NCBI GenBank assembly: GCA_027623615.1
Contig: JAQBVH010000300.1
Span: 1 to 5,179, forward strand
Length of the DNA stretch: 5,179 nucleotides
Direction: 5' to 3'
Source of the DNA: Planctomycetota bacterium
GTDB lineage: Bacteria; Planctomycetota; UBA1135; GCA-002686595
Positions 4,761 to 5,179 of this stretch are shown piece after piece. How positions within the stretch are numbered: the stretch's first letter is position 1; every line of letters begins with the position of its first letter. The notes beneath the pieces are model-generated. The model had not been told where the DNA came from. It ran no database searches and saw only the letters and a list, made by a program, of their open reading frames with translations. The position numbers were made by a program, and so were the translations under genes.

Positions 4761-5179
4761 ATGGTCGAGAGCAACGGGGGCAACGGGCAGCTCGTGCTGC
4801 AGCTCAAGGAGGCCTTGCCGGGCTTTCATGCCCTCGATCGTGGACTGACCGTCGGCGGGGTGTACGTCGAGCTGGTTGGCAAGGATGGCGATGGGCGGCT
4901 GCTGCTGGTGCGCGCGGTCGAGCGCGTCGACGACGCTGTCCTGACCGAGCTGCTCGACCTGGTGGCCCTGGCCCGAACGCAGTCCGACCTGCTCGCGCGT
5001 CACCTCGGCGGAGACCGCGGGGCGGAGCCGCCGCTGGTCGTGCTCGTGGCGGGCGAGGTCGACGCGCGCGCTGCGCGGCGGTTGACCGCCCTCGAGCACG
5101 GCGCGGTGCGCGTGCTCAAGACCTGCACGATCCAGAGCGAGCGCGCGGCGAGCACCTTCCTCGTCCCCCACGGTCCTGC
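4761..5179 (+). CDS. Unrecognised protein after ruvC, possible degenerate PD-(D/E)XK nuclease-fold protein (partial, 3' end missing)
   Basis: ATG at 4761, two bases after the ruvC stop, opens a frame that stays open for 139 codons to the window end, so the gene is cut by the window. The tight spacing argues for co-transcription with ruvC. The sequence is soluble with no membrane segment. Residues 11-53 (LKEALPG, then VGGVYVELVGKDGDGRLLLV) followed by a leucine-rich helix (about 57-82) and a strand-helix (PLVVLVAGEVDARAARRL, 91-108) resemble the order of restriction-endonuclease-like domains, in which a strand ending in Asp is followed by DxDGR and a strand carrying ExK. Here the first acid is E37 and the ExK position reads VRAV (50-53), so the active site looks lost. 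It does not resemble RuvA, RuvB or YebC. The fold is my inference from pattern alone; the gene itself is well supported by its position and open frame. Confidence 0.7.
   Translation, partial: MVESNGGNGQLVLQLKEALPGFHALDRGLTVGGVYVELVGKDGDGRLLLVRAVERVDDAVLTELLDLVALARTQSDLLARHLGGDRGAEPPLVVLVAGEVDARAARRLTALEHGAVRVLKTCTIQSERAASTFLVPHGP

Noticed and set aside
4722..5171. Minus-strand 149-codon frame opposite the gene after ruvC
   Set aside because: The plus-strand frame starts two bases after ruvC and shows protein-like alternation of strands and helices. The minus frame is rich in Gln, His and Arg like the other shadows and would overlap the ruvC end.
4761..5179. The gene after ruvC as ruvA
   Set aside because: It lacks the RuvA N-terminal OB-fold start and helix-hairpin-helix VGxGxK motifs.

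Overview
The window is a GC-rich stretch (roughly 70% G+C by eye) of ordinary bacterial chromosome, densely packed with genes. It holds six genes on the minus strand (left and centre), one partial minus-strand reading frame at the left edge, and two plus-strand genes at the right, the last cut by the window end. The largest gene-free gap is 116 bases. I see no tRNA, rRNA, insertion sequence, CRISPR array or prophage. The gene mix (non-mevalonate isoprenoid synthesis, a flagellar-type FlhG ATPase, an RsbW-type anti-sigma kinase, RuvC) fits a free-living, probably motile, GC-rich Gram-negative such as a planctomycete or a myxobacterial/deltaproteobacterial relative. That taxonomic guess is weak and rests on composition and gene content only.

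Minus strand, in transcription order: ispD (4192-3497) and ispF (3500-3006) overlap by four bases (ATGA) and encode two steps of the MEP isoprenoid pathway. After a 116-base gap with two palindromes comes an FlhG/MinD-like ATPase (2889-1966). Two adjacent small hairpins lie just past its stop. After a further 112-base gap a tight cluster follows: a small membrane-anchored helix-hairpin-helix protein (1853-1503), nadC (1494-580, 8-base gap), an RsbW-like ATP-binding protein (583-107, GTGA overlap with nadC), and probably a membrane or secreted protein starting at 105 and leaving the window.

Plus strand: ruvC (4228-4758) diverges from ispD across only 35 bases. It is followed two bases later by an unrecognised reading frame (4761 to the window end) that looks like a degenerate PD-(D/E)XK nuclease-fold protein.

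Most of the content is housekeeping. The points most worth a second look are the unknown gene behind ruvC, an IspF lacking the usual residues of the trimer-core isoprenoid pocket, and the coupling of a regulatory ATPase to nadC.
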